Origin: Phytopseudomonas punonensis
GTDB lineage: Bacteria; Pseudomonadota; Gammaproteobacteria; Pseudomonadales; Pseudomonadaceae
Assembly (NCBI RefSeq): GCF_900142655.1
Contig: NZ_FRBQ01000008.1
Coordinates: 1-64,000 of the forward strand
Reading direction: 5' to 3'
Length of the DNA stretch: 64,000 bases
Under the pieces are notes generated by a model. The model did no database searches. It saw only the letters and a program-made list of their open reading frames with translations, and had not been told where the DNA came from. Below, piece by piece: positions 7,992-16,950 of the stretch; position 1 is the stretch's first letter, and each line of letters starts with the position of its first letter. The position numbers and the translations under genes were made by a program.

Positions 7992-9515
7992 CTACACCCA
8001 GGTGAATGCGGCGCCGCCGAAACGCTGCCGCTCGATTTGATGGGTAACAGGGTTGTAGGAGCCGGTGGCAAAGGTCGCCACGTTGTCCCATTTACTGACG
8101 TCGAAGTTGCTGGCGTAGCGGTCGTGGCCTGGCACGATGTTTCCTGTGGACGCATCGTTGCCTGACACGCCTACTGGCGTAGCTGCCCGGCTTGTCAGGT
8201 ATTCGAATTCGGACTCGCCGATGTATCGCGCTATGCAGCTGATGACCTTGTTGGACTCCTGCCAGTCACACTGGTAGCTGACGCTGGCTTCCCAACCCGC
8301 GCCCGCGTAACCCTCGGCACCAGCAACTGCAGGGTTCTCGTGTTTGACGCCGGTGGTCCCTGTTGAGATTTCACCGAAGATTGGGTCACTAGACTCGACT
8401 GGTGCATTCGGGCGCTGGTTCGTGAACGCTTTACCCAACATGCTGATCGTGTTGGTTGTGTTCATCGGCGTGCGCTGCTCGACGGCAGCAACGGTCATCA
8501 CAGCTGCGAAGGCGCCGGCGCCAACCTTATACTCCGCCTGCGCCTCACTTCGGTGTTGACGGCCTGACCAGTATTGCTCCATGTCCGAGCGGGACGTTGG
8601 GGCGCTGATAGACAGCGAGATAGTTCTCGTCATTTTCAGGCGCAACAGTTGCAGCTCGCCCGCTGGCGAGTACCACCCGCCCACCACGTAAATCTTGCTA
8701 GAAGTGGCGACAGACGTGCCCGTCACGAACTCGATGCTCCGTGGCGGGTCGCCAACAGACATGGAGCCAGGTGTGAAGTCGACGCCGTCGGTGAATGTGT
8801 AGTCCCTGCCGGCTATACAGTCGTTGAAGTCTGCAACTACTGTGGAGCTGGCCGACTTGAAGTCCGCGGAGAACTCTATTTCGACGATCGCGCCCAGGCC
8901 GTAATCATCGCCCTGGCCTTTTATGAAATAGCGGTAGGGGTAGTTGTTCAGGCTTATGTTTCGTGAGAGCGAGATTAGCCATTTGCGACCGTTCGGCGTG
9001 ACATCCATCACCTCAATGGTTCGGTGATCACCGCTCAACGTTTTGCTAGGGTCAGCCACACCAGTGTTGATCACTTGGTCATAGTCAGTCCCGTTTGCCG
9101 GGTTTCGGTACAGAAACGCCGTCACGCGAGCCGGGATAGAACCAATGGGTGGTAAAAACGATTCGATCCGCAAATAGCGCAATCCTTCCGCAGTTCTCAC
9201 CACCCTCAGATTGCTAGAAGTCATGCACCATGCCGAGAAATCAGTTGGCGTGAATCCGTGGCGGCTGAGGATGGCCTTGTTCCAGAACACCGCATCTTCA
9301 TCCTCCGACTGCAAGTCCGGCGCCGGCATGCCGACATCAAGCAAGAAGGTGCTGGGCGTCATCACCCTGTCTGTCCGCAAACCCTGCGAGTAGATTCGCC
9401 GACCACTAGCAAGCTCGATGTAAGGCGCGCCCTCAATAGGCTGAATGAAAAGCCCATGCCAAGGCATGCCGAAGCGCACCAGGCTTTCATTTGCCGGCAG
9501 GTCAGGCAGTGACAT
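7992..9515 (-). CDS. Large tail-associated protein of unknown function
   Basis: 507 residues, mostly predicted beta strands, no membrane segment and no catalytic motif I recognise. It sits between the distal tail gene at 9975-11711 and the fibre-like genes, and overlaps the small gene before it by 14 nt. This is the usual place for central tail hub or receptor-binding components. The function is inferred only from position. Confidence 0.55.
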   Translation of the reverse strand: MSLPDLPANESLVRFGMPWHGLFIQPIEGAPYIELASGRRIYSQGLRTDRVMTPSTFLLDVGMPAPDLQSEDEDAVFWNKAILSRHGFTPTDFSAWCMTSSNLRVVRTAEGLRYLRIESFLPPIGSIPARVTAFLYRNPANGTDYDQVINTGVADPSKTLSGDHRTIEVMDVTPNGRKWLISLSRNISLNNYPYRYFIKGQGDDYGLGAIVEIEFSADFKSASSTVVADFNDCIAGRDYTFTDGVDFTPGSMSVGDPPRSIEFVTGTSVATSSKIYVVGGWYSPAGELQLLRLKMTRTISLSISAPTSRSDMEQYWSGRQHRSEAQAEYKVGAGAFAAVMTVAAVEQRTPMNTTNTISMLGKAFTNQRPNAPVESSDPIFGEISTGTTGVKHENPAVAGAEGYAGAGWEASVSYQCDWQESNKVISCIARYIGESEFEYLTSRAATPVGVSGNDASTGNIVPGHDRYASNFDVSKWDNVATFATGSYNPVTHQIERQRFGGAAFTWV

Positions 9516-9972
9516 TGGCGTACTCCATGATCACCTCGGCGCCGTTGGCGTCGGTCATGGTCACCGTTTTGGCGGCTCTCACCTCAAAGAACACCGCGCC
9601 ATCCATTGAAGTGCGAATCACGCTTTCGTGAAACGTGCGCGTATTGGCTGTCTCTGTCAGCGGGCTGGCGATGCCGCCGCCAGTGTTGGCCGGCGGCGCT
9701 ACGTAGGCACCCGAGCCTCGCTGGGCAGGTAGGCCGCCACGGGGCTCGACCGTTTTGAGGGCGCGCTGCTGGCGTGGCGGGTTCACCAGGGCGTTGATGT
9801 CATCAACGTCGGACTTCCCGGCGCGCCGATCAATCATCGCCTGGCCGCCGGCGCGGCGACTGTCCTGCATTGACTGCCCGCTTGCTCGCCGCGCGGCGCC
9901 ATTGTCAGCAGCGCGGCGCTCGGCGGTGTTGCGTGGCTGTATGGCTCTGCGCTCTCGCTCACCTGGTGACAT
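9502..9972 (-). CDS. Small Arg-rich phage structural protein
   Basis: 156 residues. The first about 75 residues are very Arg/Ala/Gln rich (GERERRAIQPRNTAERRAADN) and look disordered; the last 60 form a compact domain. The ATG at 9972 is preferred over a TTG six bases earlier because GGAG lies 9 nt before the ATG but only 2 nt before the TTG. It lies between two tail hub-like genes. No family recognised. Confidence 0.5.
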   Translation of the reverse strand: MSPGERERRAIQPRNTAERRAADNGAARRASGQSMQDSRRAGGQAMIDRRAGKSDVDDINALVNPPRQQRALKTVEPRGGLPAQRGSGAYVAPPANTGGGIASPLTETANTRTFHESVIRTSMDGAVFFEVRAAKTVTMTDANGAEVIMEYANVTA

Positions 9973-9974
9973 GC

Positions 9975-11711
9975 TCAAAGCTCCAACGGATCATTCGGAA
10001 TACCCACGCGATAAGTCGCCGAGGCTGTGGCGGTACGCTCGTCGCGGTACTGCTCGGGAATCTCGCGCGCCTCAACGTCGAAGCGGCGCGGGAACTGCTC
10101 AGCGCTGGTGTCATCGGCTACTGACCAGTTGCCGCTGAAGCCCAGCCGGTTTTCGTCGTAAGGCGGAATCGGCAAACCAGTCACCGGGTTATTCAGGCGG
10201 CCTCCGAGCTGAGTACCAAGCAACCCGCCACCGCCCGACGGGTTGGGCAACGACGTATCCGGCGCTGCCGGAATTGTCAGCGGATCGCTCACACCACCAC
10301 CCTGCATCACCGCTAGGTCGAGCGTGGTGATGGCTGTGCCCGAGCCCAGATCCAGCACATGCTGAATACGCCGGCACTTGCCGGTCGAGGTCGCCTTGTC
10401 GGCTACCTGCAGCGTGTGCACCAGGTCGATATTCAGCGCCATGTCCGTAGGCACCTGGAAGCTCAGGGTGGTGCCGCGGTGGGCGCTCACCAGCGTGGTG
10501 CTGCCGCGGTGCAGCAGGCACTCCAGCGCCGCGACACGGCGGGCGTTGTCGGCTAGGTCTTCCTGTCGGCCCTGCCCGTTTGGCGGCTCGCCTTCCCAGT
10601 CGTCGGTGCGGCTGTTCTCGATTTCGAAGCTGGCCGAGTCGCGGCTGATCACCCGGGTGGCCTCGCTTTCGCCCAGCGGCGTGTGCAGCACCAGGCTGTA
10701 TTTCTCGGTAACGGTCTGCACCCAGCGACGCGCGCCCGTTGCTGTGGCTATCAACCATAGTCCGGGGAAGCTATTGATCCATGGGATTCCATTACCGCAG
10801 GGGTTCGCCATGCTCATTGGCAACTGCGTGCCACCCACACGCCCGATCAGTGCCAGGCCGCTGCCCGTGATAGCACTCTCGATCATCTCGGTGGTAGGCA
10901 ACTCGGTCGAGTAGGTACGCCAGTTACAGAAGCCCGGGATCCCCGTGGCGCCGTCTGTCTCCGGGTGCGTCCAGCCAAAGGACTGGTTCGCCTGCCACAG
11001 CCGGCTGTACCGATAGTCGAGCGTGATCTCGACATAGTTGGTGGTGCCGCCGTGGGCCTGCAGTTCGAGCTGCACGCTGCCGTCCAGCGTTTGGCCGGGG
11101 CCGAATACGAAGTGCGGGGTGCCGGCGGCGTACCAGCTGGTGGTGCGCAGGTTGCCGTAGGTGTCGGCGTCCAGGCTGGCGGCGCGGGTGCTCATGCGTT
11201 CGCCGGCGTAGTCCCAGTGGCTGCGGCCATCGACCGGCTCGAACACGTCCGCCGACCAGTAGCCGCCACACAGCGTGTCGATCTGCTCCAGGGTCAGGCC
11301 CTCGATGCGCTGCTGCAGCTGGTCGCTGCACTCGCAGCTCAGCACGCGACTGGTGGCGTCCCAGGTCGGCAGCTCGAGCAGGCCGGTGTACAGGCGCGCT
11401 TCGGTCACTGCGCCGTAGCGGTCGCGGCTGATGTAATCGAGCGTTACGGCCTGGCCAATCCACGCGTGCGGCAACACCGGCTGCCCGGCCGCCAGGTAAA
11501 GGCTAAAGCCCGCCACCGCAGCGGCGCCCTCCTCCCGGTCGACGTCCAGCTGGCCGGTGAGAATGGCCGTCATGTCCACGCCACCCACCAGCAACCGCAC
11601 CCGCCACACGTAAGAGGTGCCATGCACCCGATACTCCGGCCCAGGCTGCGGCGCAACCCCGACCCGGAGCGTGTTCAGCGGGCCGCTATTGAGCGGGGCT
11701 CCGTTGATCAT
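9975..11711 (-). CDS. Distal tail/baseplate hub-like protein
   Basis: 578 residues starting MINGAPLNSGPLNTLRVG at 11711, two bases after the preceding stop codon; a longer reading would overlap that gene. The section LTGQLDVDREEGAAAVAGFSL with DYISRDRYGAVTEARLYTG has the alternation of strands found in distal tail and hub proteins. The C-terminus contains a flexible Gly/Pro-rich linker. It follows tape measure and one small protein, the position of the tail tip complex in lambda-like phages. Assignment is by position and general character. Confidence 0.55.
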   Translation of the reverse strand: MINGAPLNSGPLNTLRVGVAPQPGPEYRVHGTSYVWRVRLLVGGVDMTAILTGQLDVDREEGAAAVAGFSLYLAAGQPVLPHAWIGQAVTLDYISRDRYGAVTEARLYTGLLELPTWDATSRVLSCECSDQLQQRIEGLTLEQIDTLCGGYWSADVFEPVDGRSHWDYAGERMSTRAASLDADTYGNLRTTSWYAAGTPHFVFGPGQTLDGSVQLELQAHGGTTNYVEITLDYRYSRLWQANQSFGWTHPETDGATGIPGFCNWRTYSTELPTTEMIESAITGSGLALIGRVGGTQLPMSMANPCGNGIPWINSFPGLWLIATATGARRWVQTVTEKYSLVLHTPLGESEATRVISRDSASFEIENSRTDDWEGEPPNGQGRQEDLADNARRVAALECLLHRGSTTLVSAHRGTTLSFQVPTDMALNIDLVHTLQVADKATSTGKCRRIQHVLDLGSGTAITTLDLAVMQGGGVSDPLTIPAAPDTSLPNPSGGGGLLGTQLGGRLNNPVTGLPIPPYDENRLGFSGNWSVADDTSAEQFPRRFDVEAREIPEQYRDERTATASATYRVGIPNDPLEL

Positions 11712-11713
11712 GG

Positions 11714-12217
11714 CTAGGCCTCTTCCCAGGAAAATGACCAGCCGTGGCTGGTGTTCTGCGTTTTGCTCGGCTTGTCGGTGAACACCGAGTACACCGGCAG
11801 CCACGCCACCTGGTATCGAATAGCGCCAGCGACTGGCGGCACGGTGACCACGCCTTCTTCGAAGCTGCAGGCGCAGCGGTACCAGAGCTGGTCATCCAGT
11901 TGGTAGAACGCCCACGGCGCTTTATCGGGGCGCGGTGTACTGGGCAGCACGAACGCCGGGCCTTCGCCGACCATGTTCGACACCTCGGTCAGGCGCAGCT
12001 CCAGCGGCAGCGAATAGTCCAGGCCATCGAGCCCTGGCGGCATCATGCCGTTGCCGCTCACGCTGCCGGAGGCACGCTGCCAGTGCTGCTGCTTCACCGC
12101 GCTGCCATCGCTCATGCGCAGCAGGCTGCTGCCCCCGATGGGCGCTTCGCTCTGCTCGGGCGCGCCGGCATGCGTCACGATCGGCACACCGCCGAGCATG
12201 ATGTGGAGGTGTGCCAT
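11714..12217 (-). CDS. Phage tail protein of unknown function
   Basis: 167 residues starting MAHLHIMLGGVPIVTHAGAPEQ at 12217, chosen because the upstream part of the frame lies in a hairpin. It contains ELRLTEVSNMVGEGPAF and WYRCACSFEEGVVTV. It lies directly downstream of the tape measure gene, where minor tail proteins are encoded. No known family recognised. Confidence 0.55.
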   Translation of the reverse strand: MAHLHIMLGGVPIVTHAGAPEQSEAPIGGSSLLRMSDGSAVKQQHWQRASGSVSGNGMMPPGLDGLDYSLPLELRLTEVSNMVGEGPAFVLPSTPRPDKAPWAFYQLDDQLWYRCACSFEEGVVTVPPVAGAIRYQVAWLPVYSVFTDKPSKTQNTSHGWSFSWEEA

Positions 12218-12239
12218 GGGTACTGCTCCAGAAACAGAA

Positions 12240-12259
12240 AGCCCGCCAGGTGGCGGGCT
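12240..12259 (-). terminator. Hairpin after the tape measure gene
   Basis: AGCCCGCCA (12240-12248), GG loop, TGGCGGGCT (12251-12259). On the minus strand it is followed by only TTTC, so it is probably a weak terminator or an mRNA-stabilising hairpin. Confidence 0.5.
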
Positions 12260-12261
12260 GA

Positions 12262-14415
12262 TCAAGGACGCTTGGTTCGTCCGAACTTGGCGGCCAAGCG
12301 CTGCAGGTTCGGGCCCTGCTCCGGTGCCACGTAGATCGGCACTTGCTGGCCACCTCCTTCCAGCACCATCCGCCCCAGGTTGGGGAAGCTCGGCGTGGCT
12401 GGGGCGGACATAGCCGCCTCGGTTAGCGCAGCCGTACCACCAAGCCCAAGGCTGATGCCGGCCATAGTCGAGGCAAGGTTGCGGGACGCTGCGGCAGTCA
12501 GTACCTGCTCACCACCACGGAAGTTCACCAGCTCGGGGCCGTTCTCGCCGACCCAGGCATATCCGGGCGGTGCAGCCTGGGTGCCTTTGGCGAACCCCGG
12601 CACTGGACCAGGATCTTGCAAGGTGTACCAGCCATTCGCGTCAGTGCCTTGAGGAGTTGCAAGGCGCACCGGGAGGACGATTTCGGTCTTGTTGAGCTGC
12701 TCAACCAGAGCCTGAATCTGCCCTCGGATTGCCTCAAGGCTGGCGTCGTCCGATTTCACAGAGACGGGCATGTCCTTGAGCTTGTCGGCCTCAGCCTTCA
12801 AGTCGCGCATGCTCTGCTGGATCGCCTTGACCTTGTCCTCGGCCCGGGTGTTCTCGATGTCGTTTGCGGCCAGCTCAACACCACGCAGCTCCTTGATGAA
12901 GCCTTCGAAGCCGTAAGTGCTTTCGCCAGCGCTGGCCAGCTGCTGCAGGATCTGCAAAGCTGCTTGGGCGTTAGCCTTCGCCGTTTCGATGTCCCCGGCA
13001 CGAAGCGCACGGTTGGCTGCTGCCTTCAGGTCCTGCGCATCACCGAAGCTTCCGCCCTGGCCTCGGCCAAGCGTAGCCAACACGGTGCTGTAGCGCTTTT
13101 CGATGCCGAGCCGTTCCTCACGGACGCGGCCAAGCTCTGTAGTCGCTCGGCGCTCAGCGGCGACCAGCTCCTTGGACGCTGTGTCAGCGGCCTTGATGTA
13201 GTCAGCCTGTATGCTTTTGACCTGCGCTATATATTGAACGCGGGACGAAATGTCCCGCTGCCTTACTGCCTCGGCCGTCGCTGCTCCAACATCTGCTAGG
13301 AACTGCATCTCGGCGTTCAGGCCTGACTGCTCCTCCAGCAAGCTCTGCCTGAACTTCTTCAATTCCATGATCTTGGTATCGAGGTCTTCGGAATCGATGA
13401 ACATCGACGCGAACTTATCGTACAAGCCGCTTCGGGAGCGGATCTTTTCAAGTTCAGTTATTTCAGCATTCAGCTTGTCGATCTCAGTAGCTGCTCCTGC
13501 GGCCTGTGCCGCCCAAAGCGCCAGCTGTTTGCCGGCTATACCCAAATCAGCCAGAGAGCCCAATGCCCCAGCACCAATCCTCGTGATCGCACCACTCACC
13601 TCAGCAAGACCTTGTGTGGTGGATGGGTCTTGTACAACGCGGTTGACTTCGTTGATGCCATCGATAAGCGGCTGGACATCTGCTCGCCCGATGGCCTCGT
13701 TGATGCTGTCCGTCAGAGCTGTCATCGCACCGCCTACCGTTTCGGGAAGCGTTTCAGCCTCGGCACGGAGCGTTGCCAACTGCTCTACAAGAGCGGTAGT
13801 TACGACATCTGCGGTGAGCAACCCTTGCGCCGCCATCTCCTTCAAGGAGCCAATCGGCACATTGAGGCTATCAGCCAACGCCTGCATTAGGCGCGGCGCC
13901 TGCTCGGCCACCGAGTTGAATTCGTCACCTCGCAATGCACCGGCACCCAGCGCCTGGGCAAACTGGATGACACCGTTCTCAGCTTCCTGAGCAGAAGCGC
14001 CTGACACCCTGAACGATGTAGCGACCGCCTCAGTGACCTTCAGGATGTCAGACTGGGAGCGGCCCGCCTCGCGGAGTGGTCGGCTGATGCGGCCGTAAAG
14101 GGTTGCCAGCGAGCTCAGAGGCGTCTGGGTTGAAACGGCAATACGCCGAAGCTCAGTCTGGGCCGTGTTGAACTCTTCCTGACTGCCGGTGGCCAGTTTC
14201 AGCCGCGCATTCATCAGGTTGTAGTTGTCAGCCGCTTCGCCAACTGCGCGGATAGCGCCGGTCAGCGCGGAAACGGAGAATGCCGCAACTAGGGCGCGGC
14301 CAGCAGTTGCCAGCTTGCTGCTCATGTCATCGAGCTGGCGATTCACCTGGTCGAACGCCGCCTTCGAGTTGTTCTTGCCCTCGATGACCAGCTGGGTTGT
14401 TACCTTGCCTGCCAT
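12262..14415 (-). CDS. Tail tape measure protein
   Basis: 717 residues. The N-terminus (KVTTQLVIEGKNNSKAAFDQ, then GTLYGRISR-like LATLYGRISRPLREAG and the segment GDEFNSVAEQAPRLMQALAD) is typical of the TMP_3 domain of tape measure proteins; the rest is helical and coiled-coil. It sets tail length and passes DNA into the cell. From the usual 1.5 Angstrom per residue, a tail of very roughly 110 nm is expected, that is, a siphovirus. It follows the tail chaperones by one base overlap at 14415, as in lambda G-GT-H. Confidence 0.88.
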   Translation of the reverse strand: MAGKVTTQLVIEGKNNSKAAFDQVNRQLDDMSSKLATAGRALVAAFSVSALTGAIRAVGEAADNYNLMNARLKLATGSQEEFNTAQTELRRIAVSTQTPLSSLATLYGRISRPLREAGRSQSDILKVTEAVATSFRVSGASAQEAENGVIQFAQALGAGALRGDEFNSVAEQAPRLMQALADSLNVPIGSLKEMAAQGLLTADVVTTALVEQLATLRAEAETLPETVGGAMTALTDSINEAIGRADVQPLIDGINEVNRVVQDPSTTQGLAEVSGAITRIGAGALGSLADLGIAGKQLALWAAQAAGAATEIDKLNAEITELEKIRSRSGLYDKFASMFIDSEDLDTKIMELKKFRQSLLEEQSGLNAEMQFLADVGAATAEAVRQRDISSRVQYIAQVKSIQADYIKAADTASKELVAAERRATTELGRVREERLGIEKRYSTVLATLGRGQGGSFGDAQDLKAAANRALRAGDIETAKANAQAALQILQQLASAGESTYGFEGFIKELRGVELAANDIENTRAEDKVKAIQQSMRDLKAEADKLKDMPVSVKSDDASLEAIRGQIQALVEQLNKTEIVLPVRLATPQGTDANGWYTLQDPGPVPGFAKGTQAAPPGYAWVGENGPELVNFRGGEQVLTAAASRNLASTMAGISLGLGGTAALTEAAMSAPATPSFPNLGRMVLEGGGQQVPIYVAPEQGPNLQRLAAKFGRTKRP

Positions 14416-14956
14416 CAGTCGAACTCCTTCAGTAATCGCTTGAACGTGTCAGGCTTGGCCTTCGCGGCGCGCAGGCTGATCAGGCGAAAACGCCGCTGCT
14501 CTTTCTCGCTTGCCGTGATGGCGTCGAGGTACGCCTCGACTTGGGCCAGCGTGTACTCACGCACCTCATGCAGAGAATGCCCAGCACTGATCAGTCGCTG
14601 GACAACGGTGCTCCATTCAGCGCCCTTGCCAGATCCGGAAGGGCTTCGGCGAAAAAACCGGAGTTCACCCGCACCACTTCTGCAGCAAGGCGTACGGCAT
14701 CGCTGGCCGATAGGCGCCACAGCGCGAACCAGCTGAGGTTGGTGGTCACGCGCAGCATCTTCTTCAGCTCACCGGTGTGCGTGGCAGCGTAGTGGTTGAT
14801 CTTCTGCACCGAGGCGCTGGCCAGCACCTCGACAAGCGCAGAAGCGGAACGCCCGTAGAGGTCGAAATTCCGGAGTGCCACCGACCGCACCATCACCTGG
14901 CGCCCGCGCAGTTCGACTGGCTCGGCGTCGGCAAAAAGTTGTTTGAGGTTTGCCAT
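14415..14956 (-). CDS. Tail assembly chaperone fusion made by -1 frameshift (lambda GT-like)
   Basis: A -1 slip on TTTTTTC (minus strand, 14657-14651) joins the first 102 codons of the upstream frame to a downstream frame that reads RRSPSGSGKGAEWSTVVQ and ends KPDTFKRLLKEFD at 14415. The product would have 180 residues. The downstream frame has no good start of its own, and its only reading continuous with the upstream gene is exactly the -1 frame at this heptamer. In lambda and many siphoviruses a few percent of ribosomes make such a fusion; the rate here is unknown. Confidence 0.8.
14591..14956 (-). CDS. Tail assembly chaperone, 0-frame product (lambda G-like)
   Basis: 121 residues, MANLKQLFADAEPVELRGRQ... 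ending LNGAPLSSD. It is encoded just upstream of the tape measure gene and overlaps a second frame (14415-14720). This pair and its slippery site match the G/GT arrangement, in which chaperones coat the tape measure while tail-tube subunits assemble around it. They act in the infected cell and are absent from the virion. Confidence 0.8.
   Translation of the reverse strand: MANLKQLFADAEPVELRGRQVMVRSVALRNFDLYGRSASALVEVLASASVQKINHYAATHTGELKKMLRVTTNLSWFALWRLSASDAVRLAAEVVRVNSGFFAEALPDLARALNGAPLSSD
14651..14657 (-). promoter_or_regulatory. Slippery heptamer for programmed -1 frameshift
   Basis: T TTT TTC in the phase X XXY YYZ (0-frame codons GGT TTT TTC). After a -1 slip the reading continues CGC CGA AGC, matching the downstream chaperone frame. 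Confidence 0.8.
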
Positions 14957-14972
14957 ATTTCACCCATAAAAA

Positions 14973-14990
14973 AACCCGCCGAAGCGGGTT
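14973..14990 (-). terminator. Terminator between cargo island and tail chaperones
   Basis: AACCCGC (14973-14979), loop CGAA, GCGGGTT (14984-14990), followed on the minus strand by at least five T. It overlaps the stop of the zinc-ribbon gene and closes the cargo island on its left side. Confidence 0.8.
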
Positions 14991-15712
14991 TATTGGAAAG
15001 TTACATGCTTTCTTGGTGCGTCTCGACAAGCCCTGAAAGCTATATAAAAGCGGTCCGTACCTTCATGGATTACCGTTTTGGGCAACGAATCGCTGCGAAG
15101 GGTCGAGTCTATTCTATCGCTCAGCTTGAGCTCGCTACCTGTGCCTGACAGGCAGTCGATGGTTATCTCTCCAAACCGTGTTCCAGACGAGCTGAGGCTT
15201 GTAACGATAGCAGTTCGTAGATCGCCATTCGCGCTCAGGTAACTGAGCCAATAGTCCAAGCCACTTTCGGATGGTGTGAAGATCTTCTGAGGAGGATCAA
15301 GCTTGGAGTGCGCTGAAGATATCTCAGCGCGCCTTTCGCTCCTATCCTTGTAGCCGCTGTAGGAATCTACGAATCCGAACAGGAACAAAGGGACACCCAC
15401 CAGCAGAACCATGATGATGAGAAGCGCAGGGATTGATGCGATAGCCCACTTCACCATGAATGCGACCATCGACCAGAACCTCATGTTCACGTCGATGATC
15501 ACCACCGGAGCGGCCCCTGGATACCGGCGCGAAAACTCAGCGCTCTTAGCTGCTGCCTCAATGCCCAGCGAAGCGGGACCTTGTGCAGCTGTCTTCCGCG
15601 TGTACCCCTCGTAATTGATGCCGCACGAAACGCAATCGTTCGGACTGCGCTGCATTTCCGCCATCGTTGGCTCGTATCCACACTTCGGACAAGTCACTGG
15701 CTTCCCTCCCAT
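14990..15712 (-). CDS. Zinc-ribbon membrane protein of unknown function (cargo gene)
   Basis: 240 residues. The N-terminus is a zinc ribbon: CPKCGY (Cys8, Cys11) and CVSCGINY (Cys27, Cys30). Residues about 82-118 hold one long or two short membrane segments (MVAFMVKWAIASIPALLIIMVLL, GVPLFLFGFV); the rest is a soluble domain that would face one side. It lies in the cargo island and ends at its own terminator, between tail tube and tail chaperone genes where no such gene is needed for the virion. A role in exclusion of other phages or in altering the host is possible, but only from context. Confidence 0.6.
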   Translation of the reverse strand: MGGKPVTCPKCGYEPTMAEMQRSPNDCVSCGINYEGYTRKTAAQGPASLGIEAAAKSAEFSRRYPGAAPVVIIDVNMRFWSMVAFMVKWAIASIPALLIIMVLLVGVPLFLFGFVDSYSGYKDRSERRAEISSAHSKLDPPQKIFTPSESGLDYWLSYLSANGDLRTAIVTSLSSSGTRFGEITIDCLSGTGSELKLSDRIDSTLRSDSLPKTVIHEGTDRFYIAFRACRDAPRKHVTFQ

Positions 15713-15789
15713 TCAATGGGCGGAATCTACCACTGCAGCGCCAACGCCGAAACCCAAGCGTGTGGCTGGGTTCTCGACTATGACTGAAA

Positions 15790-16632
15790 TCAGTCCCGCT
15801 TGCGGATGGCTTTCAGTTGAGCCGCCATGCAGTTGCTGCGGCTGTTCAGATTGGCCAGCGCGAGCTGCGCAAATTCGAACATCTCATCCGTTGTGACTGG
15901 CATGTCGCAGTGAACAAGCATCGAGTCGATGAACTCCCTGCGTGTCAGGATGTAGGCTCCTGCAGCAATGTCCTCCCAGCGCTCAACGCCATTGAGATCC
16001 AGGTAGCCCAGTACCCGTTGCTCCCTGGAGAGAATTTTGGGGCGAGCATCCTTGGGTAACCAGTCGCCTTCAAGCGCGTAGGCTGCAATGAAGTTGCGCG
16101 CGCTGTCCAACTGGCTGGCCGGGATATCGGCGGCGCTGCGCACGCCGAAGGCGGCGTGGGTCTGCGACCATATCTTGGCGGTTGCTTTGCGCTGCTTTGC
16201 CGCCGGCATGCTGGCTACCTTGCCCTTGATGAGCGCGCCCAGCATGTGAAAGCCGTCGGTGCCGATCGTCTCACCGATCAGGGTGGCCATCTTGCCTTGC
16301 TCATCGTGGTACCGGCCGTGCTTGCGGATCGCGGGCAGCACCTCGGCAGTCACCCACTTCTTGAATCGCTTCGCCTCGGCCTTGCGGCTGCGGAGGATCG
16401 CCGAATACAGGCCAGACTCGTTGATAACCAGCATTTCCTGGGCTCCGCCAAGGGTGTGCACAGTTGACACACCCTTTTCATCATCGTCGAGATGACGCGT
16501 CATTGCGGACGGAACGCCGTAATCAAGCGATGCAGCTACATCGGCAGCAACAAACCACGGTTGATCGTTGATCAGCATGGTGCGGACTTCACGAGTTTCG
16601 AAACGGAACGGAATTACTTGAGCAGTTTGCAT
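15790..16632 (-). CDS. Phage antirepressor Ant (Bro-N domain)
   Basis: 280 residues. Residues about 8-105 form a Bro-N domain (VIPFRFETREVRTMLINDQPWFVAADVAASL, HTLGGAQEMLVINESGLYSAILRSRK, FKKWVTAEVLPAIRKHGRYH), and the C-terminal half resembles the KilA/P22 AntB-type regions. Such proteins bind and inactivate repressors, allowing induction. The ATG at 16632 lies 18 nt after the stop of the small Ash-like frame and has no purine-rich Shine-Dalgarno (the preceding bases are CCTCCT), so coupling to that frame is likely. Confidence 0.85.
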   Translation of the reverse strand: MQTAQVIPFRFETREVRTMLINDQPWFVAADVAASLDYGVPSAMTRHLDDDEKGVSTVHTLGGAQEMLVINESGLYSAILRSRKAEAKRFKKWVTAEVLPAIRKHGRYHDEQGKMATLIGETIGTDGFHMLGALIKGKVASMPAAKQRKATAKIWSQTHAAFGVRSAADIPASQLDSARNFIAAYALEGDWLPKDARPKILSREQRVLGYLDLNGVERWEDIAAGAYILTRREFIDSMLVHCDMPVTTDEMFEFAQLALANLNSRSNCMAAQLKAIRKRD

Positions 16633-16650
16633 AGGAGGTCACCCGACTGG

Positions 16651-16863
16651 TTAGGGTTCGCCACCGTTGCGACCAAGCAAGAGGGAGGCGAACCGTACGC
16701 AGGTTGGTCGACCGGGGTCAGGGATCCCGGCAGGGCCGAAGCCCTCCCACGCACGGCCCGCCATAAAGCGGGCACAAAAAAACGCCATGTTGGCGTCGTG
16801 CGCCTGACTTTCCGGGCGACCAAACCCGACCTCTGAATTTGCAGAGGCGGGTGAACTATGCAC
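16651..16863 (-). CDS. Ash/Icd-like small protein upstream of the antirepressor
   Basis: 70 residues from a GTG at 16863. The sequence SSPASANSEVGFGRPESQAH, then NMAFFCARFMAGRAW, resembles the short proteins named Ash or Icd-like in P4/P1-type phages (recalled similarity). Its coding sequence contains three of the four successive hairpins in 16733-16847, one of them a terminator-like stem with a T7 run, so the RNA may matter more than the peptide. In P1 the icd frame precedes ant and controls it. It may be translated only as part of that switch. Confidence is limited because such frames also arise by chance. Confidence 0.5.
   Translation of the reverse strand: MHSSPASANSEVGFGRPESQAHDANMAFFCARFMAGRAWEGFGPAGIPDPGRPTCVRFASLLLGRNGGEP
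16733..16847 (-). ncRNA. Candidate c4-like structured leader RNA of the ant operon
   Basis: Four successive stem-loops on the minus-strand transcript: CCTCTG/CAGAGG (16830-16847), ACGCCA/TGGCGT (16782-16796) followed by T7, GCCCGC/GCGGGC (16756-16773), and a GGGC/GCCC stem near 16733-16745. They lie inside and just after the start of the Ash-like frame. Serial stem-loops in front of icd-ant are what c4 antisense RNA provides in P1/P7. No pairing to a target sequence was proved here. Confidence 0.45.
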
Positions 16864-16950
16864 CTGGATCTGTAACTGGTCAAGGCATCGTCGTTGCAGG
16901 CCCAGTTCGCTGAACTACGCTTCAGGCTCGACCCAGACCTGGAGCAAGAG

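Noticed and set aside
16614..16883. 89-codon minus-strand frame overlapping the Ash-like gene and the ant start
   Set aside because: Different frame from the Ash-like peptide, no resemblance to known proteins, and it would run into ant.
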